A stretch of DNA of 64,000 nt from Gillisella vitis (GTDB taxonomy: Bacteria > Pseudomonadota > Alphaproteobacteria > Rhizobiales > Rhizobiaceae). The notes beneath the pieces are model-generated. The model did no database searches. It had not been told where the DNA came from and saw only the letters and a program-made list of their open reading frames with translations. Shown here piece after piece: positions 7,856-19,200 of the stretch (position 1 is its first letter; every line of letters starts with the position of its first letter). The position numbers were made by a program, and so were the translations under genes. Location: the NCBI RefSeq assembly GCF_021559775.1, contig NZ_CP056048.1, forward strand, positions 558,001-622,000, given 5' to 3'.

Positions 7856-10141
7856 TCAGGCGGCCTTTGCGCTGCCGCGCCAGCGCAATAGGCGCATGGC
7901 GTTGGCGGTGACGAGAACGGTAGCACCGGTATCGGCCAGGATTGCTGGCCAGAGACCGGTAATGCCGATAATCGTCGTCACCAGGAAGACGGCTTTCAGC
8001 CCGATGGCAATGGTGATGTTTTGGCGAATATTGCCCATTACCTGCCGCGACAGCATGACCATGTCGGCTAGGTCCATCACCCTTCCATGCAGAATGGCCG
8101 CATCGGCGGTTTCCAGTGCCACATCCGTTCCGCCGCCCATGGCGATGCCGATATCGGCGGCGGCGAGAGCGGGGGCGTCGTTGATGCCGTCTCCGACCTT
8201 GGCGACCCGCTCGCCTTTCGCCTGCATGTCGCGGACGATAGCCTGTTTGTCCTGCGGCAGCAGATCGGCACGAGGCTCAATGTCAAGCAGCGTGGCGATG
8301 GCTCTGGCCGTGGCGGCATTGTCGCCGGTCAGCATGACCGGGCGAATACCGGCAGCCTTCAACGCGTCCAATCCTTGGCGGGCATCGGGACGGGGCTCGT
8401 CGCGCAGCGCGATCAGCCCCGTTACAAATCCGTTCTTCACCAGCAGAGAGACGGATTTTCCTTCCGCACTCAGTTTTTCGATCCGGGTGACGATCTCAGC
8501 GGAAACTGCGGCCAGTTCGGCGGCGGCACTGGCCGATCCGAGGAAGAGGCTGATGCCGCCCACCGTGCCGCGCACGCCCTTGCCAGCGATAGCGCCGGTC
8601 TCGTTTGCCGTTGGTACGGAAATGGCGCGGTCGGTGGCGGCCTCGATAATCGCCCGGGCCAGCGGATGGCTCGACCCCATCTCAAGGGCTGCCGCATCGG
8701 CCAGCACGTTCTCTTCGACTGCGCCGCCAAACGCGACGATATCCGTCACCTTCGGCTTACCTTCTGTCAACGTTCCCGTCTTGTCGAGCGCGATGGCGGT
8801 GATCCGTCCGACATTTTCGAGAACCGCGCCGCCCTTCATCAGCAGGCCACGACGCGCACCGGCGGAAAGACCGGCGGCAATGGCGGCGGGTGTCGAGATC
8901 ACCAGGGCGCAGGGGCAGCCGATCAGCAGAATTGCCAGACCTTTGTAGAGCCAGAGGCTCCAGTCCCCATCCCACAACAGCGGCGGCAGGATCGCCACCA
9001 GCGCGGCCAATAGCGTTACAGCGGGCGTGTAATAGCGCGAAAACCGGTCGATGAAGCGCTCGGTTGGCGCTTTGCTCTCCTGGGCTTCCTCGACCAGACG
9101 GACAACGCGGGCAATGGTGTTGTCGGCGGCGGTGGCCGTCACCTTGACGCGAAGCGTTCCCTCACCATTCACCGTTCCGGCAAAAACACCGTCCCCGGCA
9201 CCCTTGGTTTTCGGCAGGCTCTCTCCGGTGACAGGGGCTTCATTGATCGCGCTGGTGCCATCGATAATTTCTCCATCGGCAGGAACCCGGTCGCCGGGCC
9301 GCACGATGACGATGGTACCGAGTGTTAGGCTTGCGGCAGCCACGTCTTCAAGGCGGCCATTCCGCTCGATCCGCGCCGTATCGGGAACCAGCTTGGTCAG
9401 GCCTTGAATACTGGCCCGCGCCCGCCCGGCCGCAAAGCCTTCGAGCAATTCACCGACCAGAAACAGGAACACCACGGTGGCTGCTTCCTCGGTCGCACCG
9501 ATGATGATGGCGCCGATAGAGGCGATGGTCATCAGCATTTCAATGGAAAACGGCGTGCCAGCCAGCGCGGCCATCACCGCACGGCGAGCGATCGGCACGA
9601 TGCCGATTGCGATGGCCGCCAGAAAAGCCCAGAAGGACAAGGAGGGCACGAGATGGCCGATGAGCATGGCGATAATGAGTGCAGCACCGCTCGTTGCGAC
9701 CTGCCTGGCCTTTTGTGTGCGCCACCAAACGGCTGTCGTGGGTCCGGCATCATGCTGATGGCTGTGCAGGCCGTCGCCATGAGAGGCGTGGTCATGTCCC
9801 TCATGGTTATGCCCCTCATGATTATGCTCATCGTGATGATGATGCACCTCGCCATCATGATGGCCCGTGCAGGTCGGGCCATGCGCATGATCGTGCTGGT
9901 GCTCGTGTTGTGGAACGGAGGCGGCGAGGCGGGTGGTTTTGTAGCCAAGACCGGTCACCTTATCGGCAAGTGTGACCAGATCGGCATCGCCGTCGTGGAC
10001 AACCGCCATGGTCTGTGCCGTTACCGAAACCCGGACATCGGTAATGCCGGCCACACGGCGTGCGGCGGTGTCGATTTTTGCCGCGCAGGAGGCGCAATCC
10101 ATGCCCTCGACGCGGAAGCGGGTGGTCTGTTCGGTTGCCAT
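7856..10141 (-). CDS. zntA: Heavy-metal P1B-type ATPase, Zn2+/Cd2+/Pb2+ exporter
   Basis: ATP-driven efflux of soft divalent metals across the inner membrane. In order: an N-terminal heavy-metal-associated domain with GMDCASC (about residues 13-19); an unusually His-rich linker (about residues 80-135, many HxH and HNHEGHNHEGHDH repeats); membrane helices; the CPC ion motif in GCPCALV; the phosphorylation motif DKTGTLTEG with Asp at about residue 453; and the hinge GDGINDAPAL. CPC plus the His-rich linker and the divergent MerR gene fit the Zn/Cd/Pb (ZntA/CadA) class rather than the Cu class. 761 residues is normal for the class. The promoter at 10171-10201 has the long spacer typical of MerR control. 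The metal preference between Zn and Cd/Pb is not settled by sequence. Confidence 0.93.
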   Translation of the reverse strand: MATEQTTRFRVEGMDCASCAAKIDTAARRVAGITDVRVSVTAQTMAVVHDGDADLVTLADKVTGLGYKTTRLAASVPQHEHQHDHAHGPTCTGHHDGEVHHHHDEHNHEGHNHEGHDHASHGDGLHSHQHDAGPTTAVWWRTQKARQVATSGAALIIAMLIGHLVPSLSFWAFLAAIAIGIVPIARRAVMAALAGTPFSIEMLMTIASIGAIIIGATEEAATVVFLFLVGELLEGFAAGRARASIQGLTKLVPDTARIERNGRLEDVAAASLTLGTIVIVRPGDRVPADGEIIDGTSAINEAPVTGESLPKTKGAGDGVFAGTVNGEGTLRVKVTATAADNTIARVVRLVEEAQESKAPTERFIDRFSRYYTPAVTLLAALVAILPPLLWDGDWSLWLYKGLAILLIGCPCALVISTPAAIAAGLSAGARRGLLMKGGAVLENVGRITAIALDKTGTLTEGKPKVTDIVAFGGAVEENVLADAAALEMGSSHPLARAIIEAATDRAISVPTANETGAIAGKGVRGTVGGISLFLGSASAAAELAAVSAEIVTRIEKLSAEGKSVSLLVKNGFVTGLIALRDEPRPDARQGLDALKAAGIRPVMLTGDNAATARAIATLLDIEPRADLLPQDKQAIVRDMQAKGERVAKVGDGINDAPALAAADIGIAMGGGTDVALETADAAILHGRVMDLADMVMLSRQVMGNIRQNITIAIGLKAVFLVTTIIGITGLWPAILADTGATVLVTANAMRLLRWRGSAKAA

Positions 10142-10170
10142 CGGTTCGTCCTTGTCATTGTGTCGAACCG

Positions 10171-10201
10171 ATCCTACATTCTCTAGTGACTAGAGGAGCA
10201 A
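10171..10201 (-). promoter_or_regulatory. MerR-type operator-promoter of the metal ATPase
   Basis: Reading the minus strand: -35 TTGCTC (10201-10196), a 19-bp spacer, and -10 TAGGAT (10176-10171). The spacer holds a perfect 7-1-7 inverted repeat CTCTAGT-N-ACTAGAG at 10181-10195. A 19-20 bp spacer with a dyad between -35 and -10 is the known architecture of ZntR, CadR and CueR promoters, where the metal-bound regulator untwists DNA to align the hexamers. The dyad also sits immediately upstream of the MerR gene's own ribosome site, so the regulator likely controls itself too. Confidence 0.85.
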
Positions 10202-10212
10202 GGGCAAAATTG

Positions 10213-10632
10213 ATGAATATTGCAATTGGCGAGGCGGCGCGGATCAGTGGCGTCAAGGTTGCGACGATCCGGTATTACGAACAGGTTGGCCTCGTGCCGC
10301 AGCCGCCGCGCACCGATGGAAACCGCAGGCTTTACAGCGCTGCTCATTTGCAGAGGCTGACCTTCATCCGCCATGCGCGTGAGCTTGGCTTCGAGGTCGA
10401 TGCCATTCGCACGCTGCTTGATCTTCAGGATAAGCCCGGTCAGTCTTGTTCACCCGCTGATTCGATTGCAAGACAACGGCTTGCCGATGTCGAGGAACGG
10501 ATCGACCGGCTCAAGGCGTTGAAAACCGAGTTGGAGCGAATGATCACCGGCTGTTCGCATGGGACGATTGCCGAATGCCGGGTCATCGAGGTTCTGGCCG
10601 ATCACGATCAATGCCGCCATGACCGGCATTGA
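10213..10632 (+). CDS. MerR-family metal-responsive regulator (ZntR/CadR/PbrR type)
   Basis: Dimeric activator of the divergent ATPase gene. The N-terminal MerR HTH covers about residues 1-70 (VATIRYYEQVGLVPQPPRT, then GNRRLYS), followed by the dimerisation helix. Metal-ligand cysteines appear in QSCSPADS (about residue 79), TGCSHGT and ECRVIEV, with a His/Cys-rich tail DQCRHDRH. This Cys spacing is that of the Zn/Cd/Pb sensors rather than CueR. An open frame runs upstream to 10060, but ATG 10213 gives the standard N-terminus MNIAIGEAAR and follows an AGGAG by about 15 nt. 139 residues is normal. ZntR and CadR identities cannot be separated by eye. Confidence 0.9.
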   Translation: MNIAIGEAARISGVKVATIRYYEQVGLVPQPPRTDGNRRLYSAAHLQRLTFIRHARELGFEVDAIRTLLDLQDKPGQSCSPADSIARQRLADVEERIDRLKALKTELERMITGCSHGTIAECRVIEVLADHDQCRHDRH

Positions 10633-10639
10633 TGTCACG

Positions 10640-10724
10640 AGAGCATCGGTCCGATGCTCTCAGTTTTTGTTTGCGCATCGGATTTATCCGAAAACCGGTT
10701 CCCACTTTTCGGTCCGATGCTCTA
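10640..10724. repeat. Rhizobial intergenic palindromic repeat
   Basis: An 85-bp block between two convergent genes: a perfect hairpin with AGAGCATCGG arms (10640-10660), then a module containing ATCCGAAAACCGGTTCCCAC and ending with another TCCGATGCTCTA copy that runs into the glgB stop codon. The ACCGGTTCCCACTTTTCGG core is one I recognise from many Rhizobiales intergenic regions. It probably acts as a transcription-end or mRNA-stabilising element; that role is inference. Confidence 0.65.
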
Positions 10725-12929
10725 GGCCACCCATTTCAGATAGAGTGTCGCCAGTGGTGGCAGGGCGAGGTTGATCGAAAATTCCCTGCCATGGGCCGGG
10801 TGCGGCTCGGCTGAGACGTCACCCTTTCCTTGCCCTGAGCCACCAAATTCACTTGCATCGCTGTTGAGGATTTCCATCCACCGTCCATGCCTTGGCACGC
10901 CGACGCGGTAGTCATGTCGTAAAATCGGGGTGAAATTCGAAATCGCCAGAATGCAGGTCTCACGGTTCTCGTCATAGCGCAGCATGGCGATAACCGAGTT
11001 TTCGGCATCGTCGGCAATCGCCCATTCAAATCCGGCGGGGTCGAGATCGCTGAATTGCAGGGCCTTTTCCTGCTGATACACTCCATTCAGCTTGGCAACC
11101 AGCGTCTGAACTCCGGCGTGATCCGGTCGGTCCATCAAATCCCAGGAGATGGATTGATCGTGGTTCCACTCGATGTCCTGGCCGATCTCGCAGCCCATAA
11201 ACACCAGTTTCTTGCCAGGATGCGCCCACATGAAACCATAATACGCTCTGAGATTGGCAAGTTTTTGCCAGCGGTCGCCGGGCATTTTACCCAGCAACGA
11301 GCCTTTGCCATGCACGACCTCATCATGGGAAAGCGGCAGCACGAACCGCTCGGAATATTGATAGACCATGCTGAAGGTCATCGTGCCGTGATGGTATTTG
11401 CGATAGACCGGATCTTCTTCGATGTAGGACAGGCTGTCATGCATCCAGCCCATGTTCCATTTGAAATCGAAGCCGAGGCCGCCTTCTTCCGGTGATTTGG
11501 TCACACCCGGCCAGGCGGTCGACTCTTCGGCAATCATCAACGCATGCGGGCAACGGCTGTGAACCACGCTGTTCAAATGCTTGAAGAACTCGACGGATTC
11601 TAGATTTTCCCGTCCGCCGAATTGGTTGGGAATCCATTCGCCGTCATTGCGGCTATAGTCGCGGTACAGCATCGAGGCGACAGCATCGACCCGCAGCCCG
11701 TCGATATGGAAATGCTCCAGCCACTCGAAGGCGCTGGCAATCAGAAAGCCCTTCACCTCCTTGCGACCGAGATTGTAGATCAGCGTGTTCCAGTCCCGAT
11801 GAAAGCCCTCGCGCGGGTCTTCATGCTCATAAAGCGCGCTGCCGTCAAAGCGTGCCAGGCCCCAGACATCGGTCGGAAAATGGGCAGGCACCCAATCGAG
11901 AAGCACGCCGACACCGCTCGCATGGCAGCGGTCGATGAAATAGGCCAAATCCTCCGGCGTGCCATAGCGCCCGGTGGGGGAAAACAGGCCGAGCGGCTGA
12001 TAACCCCAGGAGCCGCCAAACGGATGTTCGGTGATCGGCAGCAATTCAATATGGGTGAAATTCATCGATTTGACGTAGGGTACCAGCCGTTGGCTCAGCT
12101 CCACCCAGTCGAGCCAGCGATTGCCATCTTCAGAGATCCGCAGCCACGAGCCGAGATGCACTTCATAGATCGAGATCGGCTCACGGGCGGCGGAATCGGC
12201 GTTCTGCCTTGTCATCCAGGCCTGGTCCGTCCAGGCGAAAGGCGTGTTTGACGCGACGATGGAGGCCGTTCCCGGTGCCGCTTCGCTGGCTTTGGCGACC
12301 GGATCGGCCTTTTGCGGCAGCACATTGCCTTGCGCGTCGATCAATTCATATTTGTAGCGCTCGCCTGGCCCGAGGCCCGGAACGAACAATTCCCAGATGC
12401 CGCCGGATTGGCGCAGGCGCATCGGGTTGCGCCGCCCATCCCAGGAGTTGAAATCGCCCACCACCGAGACGCGCTGTGCAGTTGGCGCCCAGACGGCAAA
12501 GCCTACCCCTGCCACCCCGTCCATCTCTCTCGGGTTGGCCCCCAGCGTGCGAGCGAGATCGTAATGAGTGGCCTCGGCGATCAGATGCAGGTCCATATCG
12601 CCCAGCAGCAGGCCGAAGGCATAGGGGTCTTCGGCAATCTGCACTGCGCCCTGCCATTCGATCCGAAACCGGTAGCGCGAGGAAGAGCGAAGCTCTCCCG
12701 CGAACAGGCCGCCCGGATGCACCAGGTTCAGCCGGCCTACCGGGGCATTGCTGTTTCTGTCGAGCATTTCCACGCCGAGCGCACCCGGAAAAATCGCCCG
12801 GACCACCGTTTCCTCATCTGTCCGATGCGGTCCCAGAATGGAAAAGGGATCGCCGTGCCTGCCGTCGACCAGGGCTTGAACCGCCTGGGCATCGATGCCG
12901 GATAGCAAGTCGCTCGTGGCAATCGTCAT
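10722..12929 (-). CDS. glgB: 1,4-alpha-glucan branching enzyme
   Basis: Transfers alpha-1,4 segments to alpha-1,6 positions in glycogen-like glucan. Domains are an N-terminal CBM48 pair (about residues 1-220), a GH13 barrel and a C-terminal beta domain. The catalytic nucleophile is Asp 415 in [10 protein letters not shown], the acid/base is Glu 468 in IAEESTAW, and the transition-state Asp is in LSHDEVVHG. 735 residues is typical for bacterial GlgB. The ATG overlaps the stop of the upstream TreS-maltokinase gene by 4 nt, so it is the last gene of a glgE-treS/mak-glgB operon. Its role here is to branch the linear chains built by GlgE from maltose-1-phosphate. Confidence 0.97.
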   Translation of the reverse strand: MTIATSDLLSGIDAQAVQALVDGRHGDPFSILGPHRTDEETVVRAIFPGALGVEMLDRNSNAPVGRLNLVHPGGLFAGELRSSSRYRFRIEWQGAVQIAEDPYAFGLLLGDMDLHLIAEATHYDLARTLGANPREMDGVAGVGFAVWAPTAQRVSVVGDFNSWDGRRNPMRLRQSGGIWELFVPGLGPGERYKYELIDAQGNVLPQKADPVAKASEAAPGTASIVASNTPFAWTDQAWMTRQNADSAAREPISIYEVHLGSWLRISEDGNRWLDWVELSQRLVPYVKSMNFTHIELLPITEHPFGGSWGYQPLGLFSPTGRYGTPEDLAYFIDRCHASGVGVLLDWVPAHFPTDVWGLARFDGSALYEHEDPREGFHRDWNTLIYNLGRKEVKGFLIASAFEWLEHFHIDGLRVDAVASMLYRDYSRNDGEWIPNQFGGRENLESVEFFKHLNSVVHSRCPHALMIAEESTAWPGVTKSPEEGGLGFDFKWNMGWMHDSLSYIEEDPVYRKYHHGTMTFSMVYQYSERFVLPLSHDEVVHGKGSLLGKMPGDRWQKLANLRAYYGFMWAHPGKKLVFMGCEIGQDIEWNHDQSISWDLMDRPDHAGVQTLVAKLNGVYQQEKALQFSDLDPAGFEWAIADDAENSVIAMLRYDENRETCILAISNFTPILRHDYRVGVPRHGRWMEILNSDASEFGGSGQGKGDVSAEPHPAHGREFSINLALPPLATLYLKWVA

Positions 12930-15900
12930 AGGGAATTCTCCGTCAGCCGTTCGGCAATGTCGGCAAACCCGGCAAGCGGAATAGCGATCCAGCCGGGCCG
13001 ATTGCTGGCTTCATAGCCGATTTCATAGGCGGCCTTTTCCAGCAGGAACAGGTCGAGGATCTCGCGGCGTTTTTCAGGGTCCATTGCCAGTGATGGTTCT
13101 CCGTCGACTGCCGTGAAATAGCTGTCGAGGAAATGCGTCTCGGCCTTCTTGCGAAACGCCTCGATCAGCGCGGCTCTTGCTGCACTGTCGCCCTGGACGA
13201 CGATCTCGCGGCCCGTATCGGCGGAAGCAGCGAGATAGCTCAGTGACCGGATCAGCCCGGCCACGTCGCGCAGCGGATTGGTCTTTGCCCGCCGTTCGGC
13301 CAGAGGACGGGCCGGTTCGCCTTCGAAATCGATGATATAAACATCGTCTTCGGCAACAAGGATTTGGCCCAGATGGAAATCGCCGTGGTTGCGGATCATC
13401 AGCGTGTCCTTGGCAACACTCGCCAGCGTACCGACGGCGCTCAAGATCTGCTCCCGACGGTCCGCCAACATGGTGCTGACCCTGATAGTTTCAGTGTCGA
13501 GACCATCGCTGTCGCTGCGATGGCTCATCTCAGACACTCTGTCCAGGCAGTCGGCAACGCGAGCCATGACTGATAGCGCCCAAACGGACACATCCTCATC
13601 ACTCATTGCGACCGGCGCGAAAGCCGGGTCGTCTGTCGGTCTGGCCAGAGCTACATGCAACTCGCCAAGCCGCTTGCCGATCACAGCGGCCTGATTGAAC
13701 AGCGGGTTGAACCGCTCTTGCTCGGCATCGTCATCCTGACCGGCAACCATGCTTTGTTCGAGCGTTTGCCTGAGCGTGTCGAGCATCCAGGTCCAGGCAT
13801 CGCCCTGATTGCGGATGGCGCCCTGGATGATGATCAATGTCGAGCGCTCATCTTCAGGTGAAACCCTGACGACCTCTCCCAGCAGTGGTGCAGTGTTGGC
13901 GTAGCCAAGCCGCGTCAGGTGGCGGGTCATTTCCACTTCCGGGTGGATGCCCTGATGGATGTGACGAATGAGCTTGATCATCGCCATGTCGCCGATGATC
14001 AACGAACTATTGGATTGTTCGGCCGAGAGCCATTTGACTTGCATGTCGTCGGACAGCTCAATGCCATCGAGTTGTTCGGTGCCGATGAAATCGATGGAGC
14101 CGCTTTTACTGGAAATGCTGGAGCGTTCGCGCAAAGCCCTGATGACGCCGCGTGCCATGCTTTGCATGGCAAAGCCATCCGTCAGGAAGCCAACCCGGCG
14201 TCCTTTCCGCACTCTTGCAAAGGCCAATTGCTGGGCAAGCGCATGGGGGTTCTCATCGTCCCAGGCGATGGCGAACGGTAGAAAATACCGCTCAACGCGA
14301 TCTTCCAACTCGGTTTCCAACTCACCCAGCAGCAGGTCATTGCCGAAGGGCATCGGAATGGTCGAGATCAGCGAGGCGCGCTTCACCCTTTCGCCCTTGG
14401 AGGCAAACCACCGGCGCTTGGCAAGATAGGCAGGCAGGATTTCACGCGAAATCGTCTCTTGGATACCAGGCTCGTCCAGCAATTGGGCAAGCTCGCGCCG
14501 CATGACGATGGTAACGAAATCCGGCAATTGCTCCGGTGGCTCTGTGCGCCAGGTTGGCCCATCCGCGTCCGTCTCGCCTGACAGCTTGAACCAGAAGAAA
14601 CCATAGGGTGGCAGGGTCAGCAGATAAGTCAGCTGGCCGATGGGGGGAAAGGCCGACATGCCTGTTAGTTCGATGGGAATGCGCTTTTCGAATTCAGCGA
14701 GATCCAGCTCAACCGCCTGCGGCAGGCGCGACAGATTGGCGACGCAGAGCAGCACTTCGCCTTCATATTCCCGCAGATAGGCGATGATCTTGCGGTTGGC
14801 CGGTGACAGGAACCGCAATGTGCCGCGTCCGAATGCAGTAAATTTACGCCGGAGCGCCAGCATATGGCGGCTCCAGTTCAGCAGCGAATGGGCATCAGCC
14901 GACTGTGCTTCAACATTGACCGCCTCATAGCCATAGAGGGGGTCCATCAGCGGCGGCAGGACCAGACGGGCCGGGTCGGCGCGGGAAAACCCGCCATTGC
15001 GATCCGGGGACCATTGCATCGGTGTGCGCACCCCGTCGCGGTCGCCGAGATAGATATTATCGCCCATGCCAATCTCGTCGCCGTAATAGATCACCGGCGT
15101 GCCGCGCATCGACAGCAGCAGCGCGTTCATCAACTCGATGCGGCGTCGGTCGCGTTCCATCAGGGGTGCCAACCGGCGGCGAATGCCGAGATTGATGCGG
15201 GCGCGGCGGTCGGCGGCATAGGTATTCCACAAATAGTCCCGCTCGGCGTCTGTGACCATTTCCAGCGTCAGTTCGTCGTGATTGCGCAGGAAAATTGCCC
15301 ATTGGCAATTATCGGGGATCTCAGGTGTCTGGCGCATGATGTCGGTGATCGGAAAACGATCCTCCTTGGCAATCGCCATATACATGCGTGGCATCAGCGG
15401 GAAGTGAAAGGCCATGTGACATTCGTCACCGTCGCCGAAATATTCCTGGGTATCTTCAGGCCATTGATTGGCCTCGGCCAACAGCATCTTGCCCGGATGA
15501 CCTTCGTCCATCGCCGCCCGGATCTTCTTCAGGATCGCATGAGTCTCCGGCAGGTTCTCGTTATTGGTCCCCTCGCGCTCGACAAGGTAGGGAATGGCGT
15601 CGAGCCGGAAGGCATCAATGCCGGTATCGAGCCAGAAGCGCATGACCGTGATCAACTCGTCCAGCACAGCCGGATTGTCGAAGTTCAAATCCGGCTGATG
15701 GGAATAGAAGCGGTGCCAGTAATAGGCGCCAGCCACCGGGTCCCAGGTCCAGTTGGATTTTTCCGTATCGAGAAAGATGATCCGCGTTTCCGGAAACTTC
15801 TGATCGGTCTCCGACCAGACATAGAAATCCCGTTCCGGCGAACCGGCGGGCGCATTGCGGGCTCGCTCAAACCAGGGATGCTGGTCGGATGTATGGTTGA

Positions 15901-16228
15901 TCACCAATTCGATGATGACGCGCATGTCACGGGCATGAGCGGCATCCACGAAGGCGCGGAAATCGTCCATCGTGCCATAGTCCGGGCTGACATTGCCGTA
16001 ATCGGCGATGTCATAGCCATCATCGCGCCGCGGCGAGGGAAAGAACGGCAAGATCCAGATGGCGGTAATGCCAAGCGAGGCGATATGGTCGAGCTTTTCC
16101 GTCAAGCCCTTGAAGTCGCCGATCCCGTCGCCATTGCCATCGTAAAAGGACTTGATATGCAATTGATAGATAATTGCATCCTTATACCAAAGCGGATCGG
16201 TCTCGGCCTGCTGATGTTGTTGTTCCAT
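12926..16228 (-). CDS. treS: Trehalose synthase / maltokinase fusion protein
   Basis: Bifunctional enzyme that isomerises trehalose to maltose and phosphorylates maltose to maltose-1-phosphate. The N-terminal GH13_16 TreS domain (about residues 1-550) has the opening [17 protein letters not shown], nucleophile Asp 210 in FRLDAIPYL, acid/base Glu 252 in LLAEANQW, and [12 protein letters not shown]. The C-terminal Pep2/Mak kinase (about 580-1100) has the kinase-like [11 protein letters not shown] and [15 protein letters not shown] catalytic and metal loops. The frame opens at GTG 16243, but that GTG is inside the AGGAG ribosome site of ATG 16228, which is preferred (1,100 residues). It lies 11 nt after glgE and overlaps glgB by 4 nt. 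Fusion of the two steps is known in several lineages and should channel maltose to the kinase. Confidence 0.95.
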   Translation of the reverse strand: MEQQHQQAETDPLWYKDAIIYQLHIKSFYDGNGDGIGDFKGLTEKLDHIASLGITAIWILPFFPSPRRDDGYDIADYGNVSPDYGTMDDFRAFVDAAHARDMRVIIELVINHTSDQHPWFERARNAPAGSPERDFYVWSETDQKFPETRIIFLDTEKSNWTWDPVAGAYYWHRFYSHQPDLNFDNPAVLDELITVMRFWLDTGIDAFRLDAIPYLVEREGTNNENLPETHAILKKIRAAMDEGHPGKMLLAEANQWPEDTQEYFGDGDECHMAFHFPLMPRMYMAIAKEDRFPITDIMRQTPEIPDNCQWAIFLRNHDELTLEMVTDAERDYLWNTYAADRRARINLGIRRRLAPLMERDRRRIELMNALLLSMRGTPVIYYGDEIGMGDNIYLGDRDGVRTPMQWSPDRNGGFSRADPARLVLPPLMDPLYGYEAVNVEAQSADAHSLLNWSRHMLALRRKFTAFGRGTLRFLSPANRKIIAYLREYEGEVLLCVANLSRLPQAVELDLAEFEKRIPIELTGMSAFPPIGQLTYLLTLPPYGFFWFKLSGETDADGPTWRTEPPEQLPDFVTIVMRRELAQLLDEPGIQETISREILPAYLAKRRWFASKGERVKRASLISTIPMPFGNDLLLGELETELEDRVERYFLPFAIAWDDENPHALAQQLAFARVRKGRRVGFLTDGFAMQSMARGVIRALRERSSISSKSGSIDFIGTEQLDGIELSDDMQVKWLSAEQSNSSLIIGDMAMIKLIRHIHQGIHPEVEMTRHLTRLGYANTAPLLGEVVRVSPEDERSTLIIIQGAIRNQGDAWTWMLDTLRQTLEQSMVAGQDDDAEQERFNPLFNQAAVIGKRLGELHVALARPTDDPAFAPVAMSDEDVSVWALSVMARVADCLDRVSEMSHRSDSDGLDTETIRVSTMLADRREQILSAVGTLASVAKDTLMIRNHGDFHLGQILVAEDDVYIIDFEGEPARPLAERRAKTNPLRDVAGLIRSLSYLAASADTGREIVVQGDSAARAALIEAFRKKAETHFLDSYFTAVDGEPSLAMDPEKRREILDLFLLEKAAYEIGYEASNRPGWIAIPLAGFADIAERLTENSL

Positions 16229-16239
16229 CGGAAATCTCC

Positions 16240-19200
16240 TCACCTGACGCGGTAAATGCTGAACGGCAGGACATGCGGGTTAAAACCGACCGTCTGCCAT
16301 TTGCCTGTCCACGTGAATTTTCTCATTGTCACCAGATCCTCGAGCGCGAGACTGCCGCTATCGGGCAGGCCCCAGCGCCACAAAGGCAGCTCGATTGAGC
16401 TGGTCTGGTCATTGTGCGGGTCGAGGCTGACTGCCACGAGCAGAACGTTTTCGCGCCCCGGACTGGCCTTTTCGAAAAACATCACCTGGTCGTTGGAAGA
16501 GGGCAGCAGCGTCAGGCCGAGATGGGAATGCAGCGCCGCGTTTTCGCTGCGAATGCGGTTCAGCATGGTAATCTCGGCAATGATATTGCCGGGCCGGTCC
16601 CAATCCCAGGCGGTGATCTCGTATTTTTCGCTGTCGGCATATTCCTTGCGCTTGGCATCCGGGCGGCCTTCGCATAGTTCAAAGCCGTTATAGACGCCCC
16701 AAAGCCCGGAAAGCGTCGCAGCCAGGCCCGCCCGGATCAGATAGGCCGAGCGCGGTGCGTTCTGTAGAAAATCCGGGTTGATGTCATGGGTGTTAACGAA
16801 GAAATGCGGTCTGAAGAATTCCTTCGGTGCCTGTGTCGTCAGCTCAAGCATATATTGCTCAAGCTCCCAACGCAGATTGCGCCAGGTGAAATAGGTATAG
16901 GATTGCGAAAAGCCGATTTTGGCCAGCCTGTACATTACCTTTGGCTTGGTAAAGGCTTCCGACAGGAAGACCACCTCCGGGTGGCGGGCGCGGATATCGC
17001 CGATCAGCCATTCCCAGAACGGAAACGGCTTGGTGTGCGGATTATCGACGCGAAACAGTTTGACGCCTTCACCGACCCACATCTCGACAATGTCGCGCAA
17101 GGCCTGCCAAAGCGCGGGAACCGCGTCCTTCGCGTAGAAATCGACGTTGACGATATCCTCGTATTTCTTCGGCGGATTTTCCGCATAGCGGATCGTGCCG
17201 TCCGGGCGCCAATCGAACCAGCCGGGGTGCTGTGTCAGCCATGGGTGATCGGGTGATGCCTGGATGGCGAGATCGAGCGCAATCTCCAGCCCCTCATCGC
17301 GGGCCGCAGCGACCAGCGTTCTGAAATCCTCGAATGTGCCGAGCTGTGGATGAATGGCGTCATGGCCACCATCCGGCGAGCCGATGGCATAGGGGCTGCC
17401 GGGATCGTTCGGCCCTGCCTTCAGGCTATTGTTGCGACCCTTGCGGTTGGTCGTGCCGATGGGATGGATCGGCGGGAAATAGACCACGTCGAAACCCATG
17501 GCGCGAATGGCCGGCAAGCGTTTGATGACATCGGCAAATGTGCCGTGACGATCGGGGTCGCCGCTTTGTGAGCGGGGGAAAAGCTGGTACCAGCTTGCAA
17601 ACCCCGCCTCCAACCGCTCCGCATCGACAGGAAGCGGCTGCGAGCGCAACCGGAAAGGCCTGGCATCGGCGCGGTCCATCAGTGCAAACGTGTCGGCTTG
17701 CAGCAACAGGTCGGCGCGTTGCTGTTCCGAGGTCTGTTCCAGATGAGCGATTAGTTGTTCAAGGTCTGAAGCCAGTTGGCCATCGGCTCTTGCCAAAGCC
17801 TGTCGCACAAGGGCGATACCCTCCTGCAATTCCAGCTTCAGATCCAGCCGTGCCTCATGCTTCTTGGAGAGCTCATAGTGAAAAATCTTAAAAGGATTGC
17901 GCCAGGCCTCGACGACAAATTCATGCCGTCCGAGCCGTGACAACGAAAACTCACCCCGCCACCGGTCGTTTTCGACCAGTTCCATGCGGATTTCGGTCCA
18001 GTCATCCCGATCGCAGGGCCGCCAGAGTACGGCAGCAGAAAGCGGGTCATGACCATCCCCAAAAATATCGGCTTCAACCGTGATCCGGTCGCCGACAATG
18101 CGCTTGATGGGAAAACGCCCCTCATCCACGGAAGGTTGGATATTTTCAATCGCCAGACGGGGAGCGGCGGCAGCATCGCTTGCCGTCGTTGCAGGCTCGA
18201 ACACGATAGCATCTGCCCGTGCGCCGGTGAGCAGGCAGAGCCCGCCCGGGCCGATTTTTCCTGTCTCCAAGATCGCGGACGGCGCTTGGCCCTGGTCGAG
18301 CGTCAGTGGCAGGAAGCCGGAGGCGAGTTCGTGCAGCGCATGGAGCGGTAGGGTCGCTGATCTGCGTAAATCGCGATTGAAGGCGACGATCCGAATGCGC
18401 TGCGACGACCGAAGGTCTTCCCGGTCGGATTGGACCAGAGCGCAGGCCGGCGAACCGGCCTTGGCGACGATCCGCAAGGGTTTTCCGAGAAAAACATGCC
18501 GTTGTCCGGCTTGATCATTGAGGGCGCGGATGCTGGCGGACAGATCAAAACTGCCCTGGTCTTTCAGGCCCCTGATACCTTGACCATCGCCATGCATGGG
18601 ATCGAGCGGCGTGCTCACCCCGAATTCGAAACCCATCGGCACCATCAACGGGCCGAACGCTGCGGCAAGATTCAGGGCGCGAATAGCCTTTCGCTCGATG
18701 ATCTCACGGCTTTCCGTGCCATGGGCGATCCGTCGGGCAAAAGGGGCTTCGGGAAAGGCGATCTGAATGCCGAGGGCGCGTTGCAGCGCGTATTCCTCCG
18801 CAAACCATGGCTCCTCCAGATTCCACCAGGCAAAGGATGAGAAACAGCCGTCAAAACCTGTGCCTTGCAAGGCCCGTCGCGCCTCGAAACTCGTACCCGG
18901 CGTCCAGGCGAAGAACCGGGCCGACGGACCGGCGGCGATCAGGTCTCGCCAGAAAGACGAAGGCGCTGCATCAATGCCGATACAGCGGAAACCAGCCACG
19001 CCAGCAGCAGTAAACCGTGCAATGCGCGTGCGCCATGCACCCAGCAGATGAGTTGCTTCATCGTTATTGGTAAAATCAACAGGGCGGCTACCGGAATGAA
19101 AGGGCGAAATTCTTGGATCGGCAACCTGTCCAGGCGGCGTTTCCGTCGCAATCCGGTCAATCACCAGATCCAGCATAAAGTCCAGGCCATGCGCCCGGGC

